A stretch of 64,000 bases of DNA, from contig NZ_NKUB01000002.1 in the NCBI RefSeq assembly GCF_003207895.1, forward strand, positions 248,001-312,000, in the 5' to 3' direction. The position numbers were made by a program, and so were the translations under genes. This DNA is from Komagataeibacter swingsii (GTDB lineage: Bacteria > Pseudomonadota > Alphaproteobacteria > Acetobacterales > Acetobacteraceae). Shown piece after piece: positions 9,060 through 17,785 of the stretch (positions within the stretch are counted from its first letter, which is position 1; each line of letters opens with the position of its first letter). The notes under the pieces are model-generated. The model did no database searches and was not told where the DNA came from. It worked only from the letters and a program-made list of their open reading frames with translations.

Positions 9060-9629
9060 TTATCCCGCCTGCCCGACAATGGCGGCGGTAGAGCAGTGAT
9101 AGGCGGCGGAGGTCGTGCCAAAACACCAGATGATGTCGTTGCTGGCCTGCGGTCGATAGATCGGCATTTCACGATCCGCCGTATTGCATTCGCAATCCGA
9201 TGACGTGGTGCACGTGGTACGCCCGCAGCAGTCACGATAGGCGATGACATACGAACGCCCGTCATCGGGGTTACGGCAGGTTCCGATCCATGAGACCGGC
9301 GAAGGCTGCGTGCCCGGCGGGCAACTGTGTATCCCCCCGCCACAGCACCCGCACAGCACGCCATCAATGGCGCAGTGCCGCCAGTAATTGCATTTCGTGG
9401 GGTCGGATGACTGGGCGCGCCGTTCAAAATCGGACAATGTCGTGACGTCGGCGGGCCTGGGGGCGGCACTCCCGGCCGCGGCCCGGGCGCGCTGCACCGG
9501 CAGGAGCGGGAAGACACCACCGGCGACCATGGCCGTTCCCACCCGTCCCAGCACGCCACGGCGCGAGGATGAAGAAGCCAGCCTGCGGGTCAGGTGCTCC
9601 CCTATCTGCTCCAGAAATGATGGTTTCAT
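9060..9629 (-). CDS. mauA: TTQ amine dehydrogenase light chain, copy 2
   Basis: The 189-residue protein has a twin-arginine leader (SRRGVLGRVG, residues 22-31). The TTQ tryptophans align to W114 (VSW) and W168 (IIWCFG), with D89 and D133 as the maturation aspartates. The W-W spacing is 54 residues, three more than in copy 1, because of a longer cysteine-containing loop (CTTSSDCEC). AGGGGATC precedes the start by about eight bases. It lies 65 bases behind its heavy chain. It is closest to copy 3 (23886-24434), with which it shares the 54-residue spacing and the CGCCGGG motif, so copies 2 and 3 form a subtype distinct from copy 1. Confidence 0.9.
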   Translation of the reverse strand: MKPSFLEQIGEHLTRRLASSSSRRGVLGRVGTAMVAGGVFPLLPVQRARAAAGSAAPRPADVTTLSDFERRAQSSDPTKCNYWRHCAIDGVLCGCCGGGIHSCPPGTQPSPVSWIGTCRNPDDGRSYVIAYRDCCGRTTCTTSSDCECNTADREMPIYRPQASNDIIWCFGTTSAAYHCSTAAIVGQAG

Positions 9630-9694
9630 CCGATAGATCCCCTGAACTTTCTAGTCGCTTTTGGAACATTCAAACAAGGAAGGCAGGCCACCTG

Positions 9695-10858
9695 TCACGG
9701 CTGCGGCACAATGGAAATGCCACCGGCCTTTGCCTCGACCGTTTTTTCAACCTGACCGGTCGTGGCGGACAGGATGGCCATCTTCCCCGATGCCAGCATG
9801 GCGTAGACCTGCGGGCTGGCCGTATCGGGGCTGACGGTAATGCCCTTGGCGGGCGAAGGCAGGTCGATCCGCTGTAGCAGGCGCTGGGCCGTGACATCAT
9901 AGACCCAGACTTCGGTCCCTTCCTGCTTGTGGGTCCAGTATCCCCCCACATGCATCAGGACATACAGCCTGTTATCCGCCTCGTGCCATGCGAAGGGCTG
10001 CTCGCCGCCGGGGCGCCAGGCCTGTTCCTGCTGCCCCGTCCCGGCGGCCGGCTGGCCTGCGGCGGCCTGTAGCGACCAGCTTTTGCCCATGGCCGGCGTG
10101 GCCCCGAGCGTTACGGGGTAAACCTGCCCGGTATAGCTTATGAACAGGGCCTTGCCGGCCCTGCGGTCAGCGGGACTCTGTTCGAATACGGGATCACGGT
10201 TGGCATCGAAAAACGGTTTGCTGTGGGTGACGTTCACGGCGCTGGCCGCCAGCGCCACATTGGTCAGCGATCCATCACCGCAGAGAGTTGAAAACCCGTC
10301 ATGCGCCCACGGGAAAACCAGCGCGCAGCCGGGGATGTCGACCGTACGGGCGGCCTTGTGTTCATGCAGGTCCACCACGGTGACGGCGGTTGCGGGACTC
10401 ATGTCGAAGATGAAGGCCCAGTGGCCATCCTGGCTGAGTTCCAGGTTCTGCTGCTTGAAGACCGCGAGGCCACGGGGCGGCAGTTCGATTTCATGTGCCA
10501 GGTCAAGGGTGTGCGCGTCATAGTCGCGCAGGAAATCTTCCCGCGTACCATGGTCCCCCCGGCTCCACATGGTTACGGCGACGTAAATATCCTTACGGTC
10601 CGGGGCAATGGCGATATTGTCCACCATGGAAGCCGGGAGCGTGCCCAGTATCCGTCCCTTGTCCCCGTCATACAGGGTAAAGGACTGTTCGCCCGTGGCG
10701 ACCAGCACCGAGTGGTCGCCCATGGGGGGGAGGCTCAGCACATCGCTCTGTTCGGGCTGGAGGACGGGCGGGATGGCTTTCGCCATGCCCCCCATCGCTA
10801 TCCCCGCCCCGATCACGCTGGCCAGCAGCAGGTACCGCGATCTGGAAAAACATGTCAT
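9695..10858 (-). CDS. mauB: Amine dehydrogenase heavy chain, copy 2
   Basis: The 387-residue protein has a signal peptide (about residues 1-28) followed by beta-propeller repeats typical of the MauB/AauB heavy chain. Recognisable conserved stretches are FDMSPATAVTVVDL, CALVFPW, LCGDGSLTNVAL and the YVLMHVGGYWTHK region. It would dock the TTQ light chain encoded just behind it. The ATG at 10858 has AGGATAGG upstream and a proper signal sequence; a longer reading to 10918 has neither. Upstream lies a TonB receptor gene in the same direction, 105 bases away. Confidence 0.88.
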   Translation of the reverse strand: MTCFSRSRYLLLASVIGAGIAMGGMAKAIPPVLQPEQSDVLSLPPMGDHSVLVATGEQSFTLYDGDKGRILGTLPASMVDNIAIAPDRKDIYVAVTMWSRGDHGTREDFLRDYDAHTLDLAHEIELPPRGLAVFKQQNLELSQDGHWAFIFDMSPATAVTVVDLHEHKAARTVDIPGCALVFPWAHDGFSTLCGDGSLTNVALAASAVNVTHSKPFFDANRDPVFEQSPADRRAGKALFISYTGQVYPVTLGATPAMGKSWSLQAAAGQPAAGTGQQEQAWRPGGEQPFAWHEADNRLYVLMHVGGYWTHKQEGTEVWVYDVTAQRLLQRIDLPSPAKGITVSPDTASPQVYAMLASGKMAILSATTGQVEKTVEAKAGGISIVPQP

Positions 10859-10963
10859 GATCTTACCTATCCTTCCACGACAACGAACAGGCAGCCGGGA
10901 AAGACAGACACATTCCACACTCTTCCATTACCCGCCCGTGCTGTACCTTCGTTAGGTCAAATA

Positions 10964-13408
10964 TCAGTATTCCGCCTTGATCGTGCCAAAGTATTCACGC
11001 ACCGCGCCACGTTCGACGGACTGCATGTCCCCACTTGCCGGGAAGCCGTTTTCACCCATCATGGCAATATACTTGGCGTTGAACAGGTTATAGACAGTAA
11101 AGCTGGCCGTGACATTATGCAGGAAGCCAACCTTGCCGAAATGGTAGCTCGCCCCCAGATTGGCCAGCCAGTATGCGGGCACATGGGTATCGTTCAGCAG
11201 CGAATACTGCCGTTTGGAATAGTAGTTGACGTCCAGGTAGGCGGAAGCCTTGCGCCAGGTATAGGACAGGTTCGCCTTATACATGACTGACGGATAGCCA
11301 TCCATCTTCTTGCCACGCAGGTTCTCGCAACCCGTTGTGGCAGACGTCAGGCAGATCGGCACATTGGCCGCATAGGCGAAATGGTTGTAGCTGACGGAGT
11401 TGGTGATCGCCAGCCCCTTGACCGGGGTAATGGTCAGGATCGCATCCATGCCCCACTGGCTGGCATGCTTCGAATTGATGAAGGAAGCAGACTGGTCGCC
11501 ACCACCGATGCCACTCGCGGCGGAAATCAGGCGGTTATAATTGTCGGAGTGGTATCCGTCGATCCCGGCCGTCAGCAGGCGGGACGAATAACGATAACCC
11601 AGCACATAGGTGAAATCGCGTTCCGGGGTCAGCGTTTTCTTCAACTGGTTGAACTGCGACTGCGTCTGGACCATCCACGGCCCCGGCTCGTTGGCGCTGG
11701 CATAGGGGGACGCGCTGTAGGGCCGCATGTTTTCGGCAAAGTCGAAGTACAGTTCATGCCCCGGCAGGAAACGCCAGTCCAGGTTCACCGCTGGCAGGAA
11801 GGCCGCGGCAGACGTCATTGACCCCGTGGGGCCGGGATTGTTCAGGCCGGAATAATTCCCCGTCGGGTCATATGCATAATCACCGCCCGCCGTGGTCTGC
11901 AGCACGGACTTGAAGCCATATGTGGCCGTAAAGTTGGGCAGGATGCGCCATGTATCCATGACGTGGTACTGGAATGTATTGGTGCTCCACCTGTACGCCC
12001 AACCGGTCGCGAAGGCCTGGCCATAGGTCGTGTAAGGCCCTGTCGTGCTCAGCGGCGCGCCATGGCCCAGCAACGGCTCGTTGAAGTAATCGGTCAACGC
12101 CGAGCTGGAGTTGTTTTCAAACCACGCACCCGTGTTGATGGTATGGTTGGCGATCTTGTATTCGAAGTAGGTATTGAACCCCTCGCGCATTTCGCGGTTC
12201 ATCCAGACCTGTTCGGACAGGGGGGCACCCGTTCCCGGAGATTCGGTACCCGGCGCGCTGTAGGTGGCGTTGGACAGATCGCGATGCGCATAAAGCGTTG
12301 TTTTCCAACGCAGGTTATTCGCAAGCTTCAGGTCGAAATTGATGCCGCCGATGTAGTCCTGCGTGGACTGGCCCGCATCATACAACTGGGTATAGTTACC
12401 GCTAACCAGCGAATTCCAGCCCGCAGGATAATTCCCCTCCGCATAGCTGTAGGCCTGCGCGTAGTTGGGGTACATCAGCTCCTGCCGCCAGCCGTATTTT
12501 GCCAGCGATCCCAGTGACTTATCCAGATAGCCGTAAACTTCGGCGTTGTTCCAGTTGAAGAACGCCGTCATCTTGCTGTCCTCGCCAATCGGCTGGACAA
12601 GCTTGGCGTTCACCTGCTGCATGAAATCGGGGCTGTCCGCGTCATACTTCTTTTCGAAATCACGCGAATAGGCCACGTAGAAACGGGTCCCGGTCTTGTT
12701 CAGCTTGCCACTGTCCACACGGACATAGGTGCGTTTCATCGCATAGCTGCCAAAGCCCTGGGATACGGTCGCCCCGGCCTTTTCCTTCGGGTCGGACGTG
12801 AAGAACTGCATCGTCCCACCAAGATTGGTGTTGGACGGCAGGTCAACAGCCCCGGCCCCCTGCGAGACGCTGACACGGCTGATATCATCGGATATCCACG
12901 CATTCGCGATATTCAGGCCGTTGGTCGAGGTATAGGTCTGGTCGTTAAGCGGAACGCCATCAAGCGTCACACCCAGCTGGTTCATGAAGAAACCGCGCAT
13001 GTAGACGCTGGCACCCCAGGTATCGATACCCAGCGGGTCGGTGGAGCTGTAGCTGACGCCGGGCAACTGGCCGACGGCCTTCAGCACGTTCTGCCCCGGA
13101 ACCTGCTGCGCCAGTTCCTTTCTGCCAATCACGTTTTCACTGTTGTGCGAAATGGCGCGGCGGGTATGGCTGACGGTCAGGACTTCCGGACGGCCTGCGG
13201 TCACGCGCGTATTGTTGGTGGATGTGCGCGCAACCTGCTTGGCCCCGCCCATGGACCCCCGGATCGGATGGTGGGCAGGCGTGACCGCGGTGGAATCCGT
13301 ATCGGACGTGGAATGCACGGACTGCGCCCGCGCATAGTGATCCCCGCCAAAAATCAGCGCCGATGATGTCAGGAGTAAAGATATGTACTTAGGTCTCAAC
13401 ATCCACAT
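10964..13408 (-). CDS. TonB-dependent outer-membrane receptor 1
   Basis: The 814-residue protein has an N-terminal signal (ending near YARAQS), a plug domain containing VSVSQGAGAVDLPSNTNLGG, then many beta-strand repeats and a C-terminal aromatic residue (AEY). The ATG at 13408 follows GGGAGAG by about nine bases. The C-terminal region is nearly the same as in receptor 3 at the right edge of the window (MGENGxPxSGD...ERGAVRxYFGTI), so the two are paralogues. It stands upstream of the second amine dehydrogenase on the same strand. The substrate is unknown; PQQ, a metal complex or an amine conjugate are possible. Confidence 0.88.
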   Translation of the reverse strand: MWMLRPKYISLLLTSSALIFGGDHYARAQSVHSTSDTDSTAVTPAHHPIRGSMGGAKQVARTSTNNTRVTAGRPEVLTVSHTRRAISHNSENVIGRKELAQQVPGQNVLKAVGQLPGVSYSSTDPLGIDTWGASVYMRGFFMNQLGVTLDGVPLNDQTYTSTNGLNIANAWISDDISRVSVSQGAGAVDLPSNTNLGGTMQFFTSDPKEKAGATVSQGFGSYAMKRTYVRVDSGKLNKTGTRFYVAYSRDFEKKYDADSPDFMQQVNAKLVQPIGEDSKMTAFFNWNNAEVYGYLDKSLGSLAKYGWRQELMYPNYAQAYSYAEGNYPAGWNSLVSGNYTQLYDAGQSTQDYIGGINFDLKLANNLRWKTTLYAHRDLSNATYSAPGTESPGTGAPLSEQVWMNREMREGFNTYFEYKIANHTINTGAWFENNSSSALTDYFNEPLLGHGAPLSTTGPYTTYGQAFATGWAYRWSTNTFQYHVMDTWRILPNFTATYGFKSVLQTTAGGDYAYDPTGNYSGLNNPGPTGSMTSAAAFLPAVNLDWRFLPGHELYFDFAENMRPYSASPYASANEPGPWMVQTQSQFNQLKKTLTPERDFTYVLGYRYSSRLLTAGIDGYHSDNYNRLISAASGIGGGDQSASFINSKHASQWGMDAILTITPVKGLAITNSVSYNHFAYAANVPICLTSATTGCENLRGKKMDGYPSVMYKANLSYTWRKASAYLDVNYYSKRQYSLLNDTHVPAYWLANLGASYHFGKVGFLHNVTASFTVYNLFNAKYIAMMGENGFPASGDMQSVERGAVREYFGTIKAEY

Positions 13409-13841
13409 CCGCTCGCTCTCCCACGCGTCCAAAACTCAGGTCTTGATCTAATGACCAATTCCTATTCGGAACGCGCTACGCTGCATAGGAGTAATCTTTC
13501 TTGTCCATTACAATTTCGAAAGCGCAGCGATACATGTGGCCGCGACGACACACCTGCCGTGGTCTTGCGACCATCATGGCCATACCGCGCATGTCAGTTC
13601 GGACAAAAAACGAAAATGGAACAAAAAATTATTTAAAATCAATACTATAATATGGAAATTCAAACAGGTAACAACAATCCGGGCGCACCCTGAATGCCTT
13701 TAATCATAGTCCCTTGCCTCACGCCGCGCGATGGACGCTGCCGATTGCATTTAGTGCCAAATAAGCAACATATCCCCGTCAAAAAAAATCATTGATGGCA
13801 GCGGACAATTGACTTCCCGATATCAATCTGCCCATCGCAGC

Positions 13842-13866
13842 GAATGTGTTATATTATACCACATTC
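13842..13866. promoter_or_regulatory. Long near-perfect palindrome
   Basis: A 25-base dyad has arms GAATGTG and CACATTC around an AT-rich centre, with only one mismatched pair plus the central base. It looks like a dimeric regulator site or a small cruciform. The nearest gene start is TonB receptor 1, more than 400 bases away, so its target is unclear. Confidence 0.5.
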
Positions 13867-13872
13867 ATCACA

Positions 13873-13915
13873 ATACATTTCTTTATTGCATGAACCATGT
13901 CATGAAGAAATGTAT
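13873..13915. repeat. Inverted repeat with nested stem
   Basis: Outer arms ATACATTTCTT (13873-13883) and AAGAAATGTAT (13905-13915) are perfect complements. Inside them CATGA and TCATG form a second stem. There is no U-run, so it is not a standard terminator. It lies seven bases from the preceding palindrome. Confidence 0.5.
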
Positions 13916-14096
13916 TTACATATACACAGACCAACAGGCGCCATATCTGGAAATTAAAAAATCGTATAGGCGCATTGGTTTTTTGCATGTGATCCCAAAA
14001 GACGCCTGACTACGTTCACAGATGTAAATAAAAATAGAATGTAATATTATTTCAAAACATGCATGCGAATGGTTTTTGAAATCATGAAAAAAACAA

Positions 14097-14127
14097 GGAA
14101 AAAGCCGGGCCTTTGTCAGGCCCGGCT
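14097..14127 (-). terminator. Intrinsic terminator of the transaminase/decarboxylase unit
   Basis: A nine-base G+C-rich stem (AGCCGGGCC with its complement) and a seven-base loop are followed on the minus strand by a T-rich run. It sits nine bases after the decarboxylase stop. Confidence 0.9.
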
Positions 14128-14135
14128 GCATCATG

Positions 14136-14549
14136 TTACGCTGGCGCGCCTGGCAGCGGCAGTTCACCCGTTAGGAACTGTGCCCGGCCCAGGCCGAAGC
14201 TCCAGTGTTCATCCTGATTTTCAATAATGGAAACCATCAGGTCGGATGGCGCCAGGCCACAACGGGCCTGCAGTGTTTCCGCCAGCAGCTTGTAGAATGC
14301 GGCAATCTGTTCCTTGCCGCGCGGGCGGGAGACAACCTGCAACAGCACGACTTTGGGGGTGCGGGGAATATCCAGCCCGGTATCCTCGATCACCATATGG
14401 GTCGGCTCATGTTCGGATACCAGCTGGTAGCGATCACGCACCGGCACCTTGAAGGCTTCCAGCATGGCGTCATGCGCCGCATCCAGCAGGCCACGCAGTT
14501 CGGCGGGGTTCCGCTGGCCCTTCACAACGTGAAAATGCAATAAAGGCAT
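14136..14549 (-). CDS. Malonate semialdehyde decarboxylase (tautomerase superfamily)
   Basis: The 137-residue protein starts MPLL, so the proline becomes residue 1 after methionine removal, as in all catalytic tautomerase-fold enzymes. Compared from memory with MSAD of Pseudomonas pavonaceae, the catalytic set is present: Pro1, Asp (D39 from Met), the Arg pair in SRPR (R75, R77), and Trp/Phe of the HWSFG stretch (W116, F118), with a single one-residue shift. The Arg pair and Trp separate decarboxylases from plain tautomerases. The start at 14549 is required for Pro1 and has AAAGGAAA upstream. It lies 32 bases behind an omega-amino acid transaminase whose product could be malonate semialdehyde; the products would be acetaldehyde and CO2. 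Confidence 0.83.
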   Translation of the reverse strand: MPLLHFHVVKGQRNPAELRGLLDAAHDAMLEAFKVPVRDRYQLVSEHEPTHMVIEDTGLDIPRTPKVVLLQVVSRPRGKEQIAAFYKLLAETLQARCGLAPSDLMVSIIENQDEHWSFGLGRAQFLTGELPLPGAPA

Positions 14550-14581
14550 GGTATTTCCTTTTTTTATCTGAGACCTGTTAC

Positions 14582-15931
14582 TCAACCCACCTGGGTAATG
14601 AGCTTGCGTAGTGTCGAAACCATGTCACGCAGTTCCTGCGCGGTAGAGATGAACGGCGGTCCGAACGACACCGTATCACCAGTGCAGCGCAGCAGCAGCC
14701 CGTTACGCAGGCCCGCTTCAAACAGCGCCAGTCCACGCGCACCGGGCTTGCCTTCCACCGGCTTGAAGTCGATGCCCGCCGTCAGCCCGATATTTCGGAT
14801 ATCAGCGATGACATCCAGATCCTTCAGGCTGTGAACGGCATCCTCCAGCACGGGTTCAAGTTCACGCACGCGGGCAACCAGACCTTCCTCGCGCATGACA
14901 TCCAGCACCACATGCCCGACGGCTGCCGCCATGGGGTGACCGGAATAGGTGTAGCCATGACAGAACTCGATGGCATTTTCCGGGCCGGTCATGAACGTAT
15001 TGTAGATTTCGTCGGTAACGATCACGCCACCCATCGGCACGATGCCGTTGGTCACGGCCTTGGCGAAGGTGATGATATCCGGCGTCACGCCAAAACGCTG
15101 GGCGCCGAAATTTTCGCCCATGCGGCCAAATCCGGTAATGACTTCATCAAAAATCAGCAGGATGCCATTGGCCGTGCAGATTTCACGCAGGCGTTGCAGA
15201 TAGCCCACCGGCGGCACGATCACCCCTGTTGATCCCTGTACCGGCTCGACAATGACCGCCGCGATGGTGGACGCATCATGCAGGGCCACCAGCCGGACCA
15301 GATCTTCCGCCCGGTGCGTGCCCCATGTCGGCTGCCCGCGGGTAAAGGCCATGTGCCTGGGTTCATAGGTATGGCGCAGGTGATCGACGCCCGGCATCAT
15401 GCCCGCGGCGAACATCTTGCGATTGGACACGATGCCGCCGACCGACATGCCGCCAAAGCCCACGCCATGGTACCCACGTTCACGGCCGATCATGCGGAAG
15501 CGGTTGCCCGCCCCCTTGATCCGGTGATAGCCCAGCGCGACCTTCAGCGCCGTATCCACGGCCTCCGATCCGGAATTGGCGAAAAAGACATGGTTCATGC
15601 CCTGCGGCGCAAGATCGGCAATCCGTTCGGCCAGCGAAATGGCGCCGGGATGGGTCAACTGGAAGCAGGGCGCGAAATCCAGTGTCTCGGCCTGCTTGCG
15701 CACGGCTTCCACAATACGCGGATGGGCATGTCCCAGCGGGGTGCACCACAGGCCGGACAGGGTATCAAATACCTTGTTGCCTTCGCTGGTGGTGTAATAT
15801 GCCCCCTTGGCGCTGACCAGCGTACGGGGTTCCATATTGGCGCGCAACAGACGGTTGGCGGTAAAAGGCTGCCAGTAAACCCCTTCACGCTCATTTCGGA
15901 GAAGGTCCGCTTTTTCTGAATCCTGAGCCAT
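14582..15931 (-). CDS. Class III omega-amino acid:pyruvate aminotransferase (beta-alanine type)
   Basis: The 449-residue PLP enzyme resembles beta-alanine-pyruvate transaminases throughout. Landmarks are GLWCTPLGHAHP, FFANSGSEAVDTALK, the YHGVGFGGMSVGG stretch, VEPVQGSTG, FDEVITGFGRMG (PLP aspartate D262) and TFAKAVTNG (Schiff-base lysine K291). It transfers the amino group of beta-alanine or a similar omega-amine to pyruvate. Transcribed with the decarboxylase downstream and divergently from a MocR regulator, it forms a compact beta-alanine degradation unit. Other omega-amines (GABA, diaminopropane products) cannot be excluded. Confidence 0.87.
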   Translation of the reverse strand: MAQDSEKADLLRNEREGVYWQPFTANRLLRANMEPRTLVSAKGAYYTTSEGNKVFDTLSGLWCTPLGHAHPRIVEAVRKQAETLDFAPCFQLTHPGAISLAERIADLAPQGMNHVFFANSGSEAVDTALKVALGYHRIKGAGNRFRMIGRERGYHGVGFGGMSVGGIVSNRKMFAAGMMPGVDHLRHTYEPRHMAFTRGQPTWGTHRAEDLVRLVALHDASTIAAVIVEPVQGSTGVIVPPVGYLQRLREICTANGILLIFDEVITGFGRMGENFGAQRFGVTPDIITFAKAVTNGIVPMGGVIVTDEIYNTFMTGPENAIEFCHGYTYSGHPMAAAVGHVVLDVMREEGLVARVRELEPVLEDAVHSLKDLDVIADIRNIGLTAGIDFKPVEGKPGARGLALFEAGLRNGLLLRCTGDTVSFGPPFISTAQELRDMVSTLRKLITQVG

Positions 15932-16015
15932 GTTACAATCCTGTTACCGAAATACGTCCCCAATCCCTGGTGCGGAGACGATTCATTCCGTAAATGTAAA
16001 ACCCAGCCGACATCC

Positions 16016-16027
16016 TGTATATGTACA
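16016..16027. promoter_or_regulatory. Candidate MocR operator
   Basis: TGTA and TACA half-sites four bases apart lie in the divergent promoter region, 48 bases before the MocR start and 85 before the transaminase start. MocR-type regulators usually bind repeats in such intergenic regions; this placement is inference. Confidence 0.35.
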
Positions 16028-16074
16028 ATCAGCGCGCACGTCGTGATACTGTACTGATTGGAAACACATCCTCC

Positions 16075-17481
16075 ATGACATCCCCCGCCCCCTTTCCCAA
16101 TCCGGACCGACGCAGCCGCATGCCCCTGGTCGGCCAGATCGGGCAGGACATTGAAGAGCGCATCCGCAACGGCGTGCTGCGTCGGGGGGAACGCCTGCCC
16201 TCCATCCGGCGCATGGCGCGGCAATGCGGGGTCAGCACCATTACGGTCGCCAATACCTACCTGCGCCTGGCGGCCGCGGGACTGCTGGAAAGCCGGGGCA
16301 CACGGGGGTATTTCGTCACGGGACCGACACCGGAGACACCGCTGTTGCAGCGGTCGATTGATTCGATGTGGCTGCTCCAGCATGCGTATGAGGACGAGGC
16401 CCCGGTCATCAAGGCCGGATGCGGCTGGCTTCCGTCCGACATGCTGTTCACATCGGCCGCCCAGCGTGCGCTGGCGGGACTGTCCACCCAAAAGCTGGCA
16501 AGCATGCTGGAATACGGCAATCCCTACGGCCATGCCGGGCTGCGGCACAACATCCGCCAGATGCTGGCGCGTCGGGACATCGGGTGTGGGGAAAGCAGCA
16601 TCATCCTGACACATGGGGCAAGCCAGGCGCTGGAACTGGCTGTACGCTGCCTTTCGACACGGGGCGATACAATCCTGGTGGAAGATCCGGGTTACTGCAA
16701 CCTCTACCCGGCGCTACAGGCGCTGGGCTTGCAGATCGCCAGCATCCCCCGCCTGCGTGACGGCCCCTGCCCCGAACAGCTTGAACGCGTCGTGCGCCGG
16801 TACCAGCCGCGCCTGTTCATCACCACATCCATCCTGCATAATCCCACCGGCACATGCAGCACAACACAGAACATGCGCGATGTCCTGCGCATTGTCCGGC
16901 AGAATGATGTAACGGTGATCGAGGATGACATATTCCTTGACCTTGCCCCGAACGGGCAGCAGACGCTGTCACAACTGGGTGGCCTGAAAACGGTTATCCA
17001 TATCGGCAGTTTTTCCAAGACCATCGGGCCGGGACTGCGCGTGGGCTATGTGGCCTGCGACCCGGATACGGCACAGCGCATCCTGCGCCAGAAAATGGCC
17101 AGCAACCTGACCACAGCCCCCCTGAACGAGGAAATTGTCCATAATATCGTAAGCAGCGGACTGTACCATCCCCATCTGGCGCATCTGCGTGAAAGCCTGA
17201 CACGGGCGCAGGCGCGGGTCTGCACCCGCCTGGAACAGGTGGGCATGCACCTTTATTTCAATCCTGCAGGCGGCATGTTCGCATGGGCGCGGTTTCGGCA
17301 GGACATGGACGTGCGCGCCCTGGCGGAACGTGCGTGTTCATATGACATCATGCTTGCCCCCGGCCACCTGTTCCGCCCGGATGAACAGCCATCTCAATGG
17401 TTCCGGTTCAATGTGGCCCATGCGGATAATCCGCGTCTTTTCAATTTCCTCGAAGACAGCCACACGAGAGGTGGGCCATGA
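16075..17481 (+). CDS. MocR/PdxR-type regulator (GntR HTH fused to aminotransferase domain)
   Basis: The 468-residue protein has a GntR winged helix at about residues 15-80 (RLPSIRRMARQCGVSTITVANTYLRL). A fold-type I aminotransferase-like domain follows, with ILTHGASQALEL, VEDPGY, NPTG and the PLP lysine in GSFSKTIGPGLR near residue 315. Such proteins sense PLP adducts of an amine and control a neighbouring transaminase gene, as GabR does. The start at 16075 is chosen for its position before the HTH and GGAA upstream. It is transcribed away from the beta-alanine transaminase, its likely target. Confidence 0.88.
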   Translation: MTSPAPFPNPDRRSRMPLVGQIGQDIEERIRNGVLRRGERLPSIRRMARQCGVSTITVANTYLRLAAAGLLESRGTRGYFVTGPTPETPLLQRSIDSMWLLQHAYEDEAPVIKAGCGWLPSDMLFTSAAQRALAGLSTQKLASMLEYGNPYGHAGLRHNIRQMLARRDIGCGESSIILTHGASQALELAVRCLSTRGDTILVEDPGYCNLYPALQALGLQIASIPRLRDGPCPEQLERVVRRYQPRLFITTSILHNPTGTCSTTQNMRDVLRIVRQNDVTVIEDDIFLDLAPNGQQTLSQLGGLKTVIHIGSFSKTIGPGLRVGYVACDPDTAQRILRQKMASNLTTAPLNEEIVHNIVSSGLYHPHLAHLRESLTRAQARVCTRLEQVGMHLYFNPAGGMFAWARFRQDMDVRALAERACSYDIMLAPGHLFRPDEQPSQWFRFNVAHADNPRLFNFLEDSHTRGGP

Positions 17482-17729
17482 CCGTAGCGGGGTGGCATGC
17501 ATGCCCTGGCGCGTTCCCTGAGCTAAAGCGGGATATCCCTGCGGAGCAGGCCAGAGCCAGCGGTGCTGGCAATGAGGAACTCGTGGATAAATTCCGCAAG
17601 TCAATCAATAATAAAACGGACATGGATCTTGCGTCCCTGCCAATGGGCGACTTCCTGATGCAGGCAAAAGCCAGCAGGCCGGGTAAAATGCCAGACACAT
17701 TCAAAATATTCCGATATTTCAAACATTGA
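17478..17729 (+). CDS. Small hypothetical protein overlapping the MocR stop
   Basis: An 83-codon frame starts with an ATG that overlaps the MocR stop (ATGA) and ends just before a strong hairpin. The second half (from NEELVDKFRKS on) reads like a soluble protein, the first half less so. No family is recognised. Codon bias is weak and there is no obvious ribosome site, so it may be chance. Confidence 0.25.
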   Translation: MTVAGWHACPGAFPELKRDIPAEQARASGAGNEELVDKFRKSINNKTDMDLASLPMGDFLMQAKASRPGKMPDTFKIFRYFKH

Positions 17730-17736
17730 TCGCATT

Positions 17737-17780
17737 GCATTCATACATGCGGGACAGGCCCTGCCCGCATGTATGAATGC
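17737..17780. terminator. Long hairpin between convergent genes
   Basis: A perfect 17-base stem (GCATTCATACATGCGGG with its complement) extends inward by CAGG/CCTG with one bulged base. It lies between the MocR end and the convergent aldehyde dehydrogenase end and probably stops transcription from both sides, although neither flank has a long T-run. Confidence 0.7.
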
Positions 17781-17785
17781 TTTGG

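Larger units (their letters stand above)
13409..14096. other. Gene-free AT-rich intergenic spacer
   Basis: About 690 bases carry no convincing gene. Short open frames at 13451-13636 and 13809-14009 lack a ribosome site and coding character. The base composition is clearly more AT-rich than the flanking genes. Two long dyads lie at 13842-13866 and 13873-13915 (listed separately). The promoter of TonB receptor 1 should be near 13420-13500. Confidence 0.6.

Noticed and set aside
13809-14009. 66-codon frame in the AT-rich spacer
   Set aside because: No ribosome site, odd composition and overlap with the dyad sequences.
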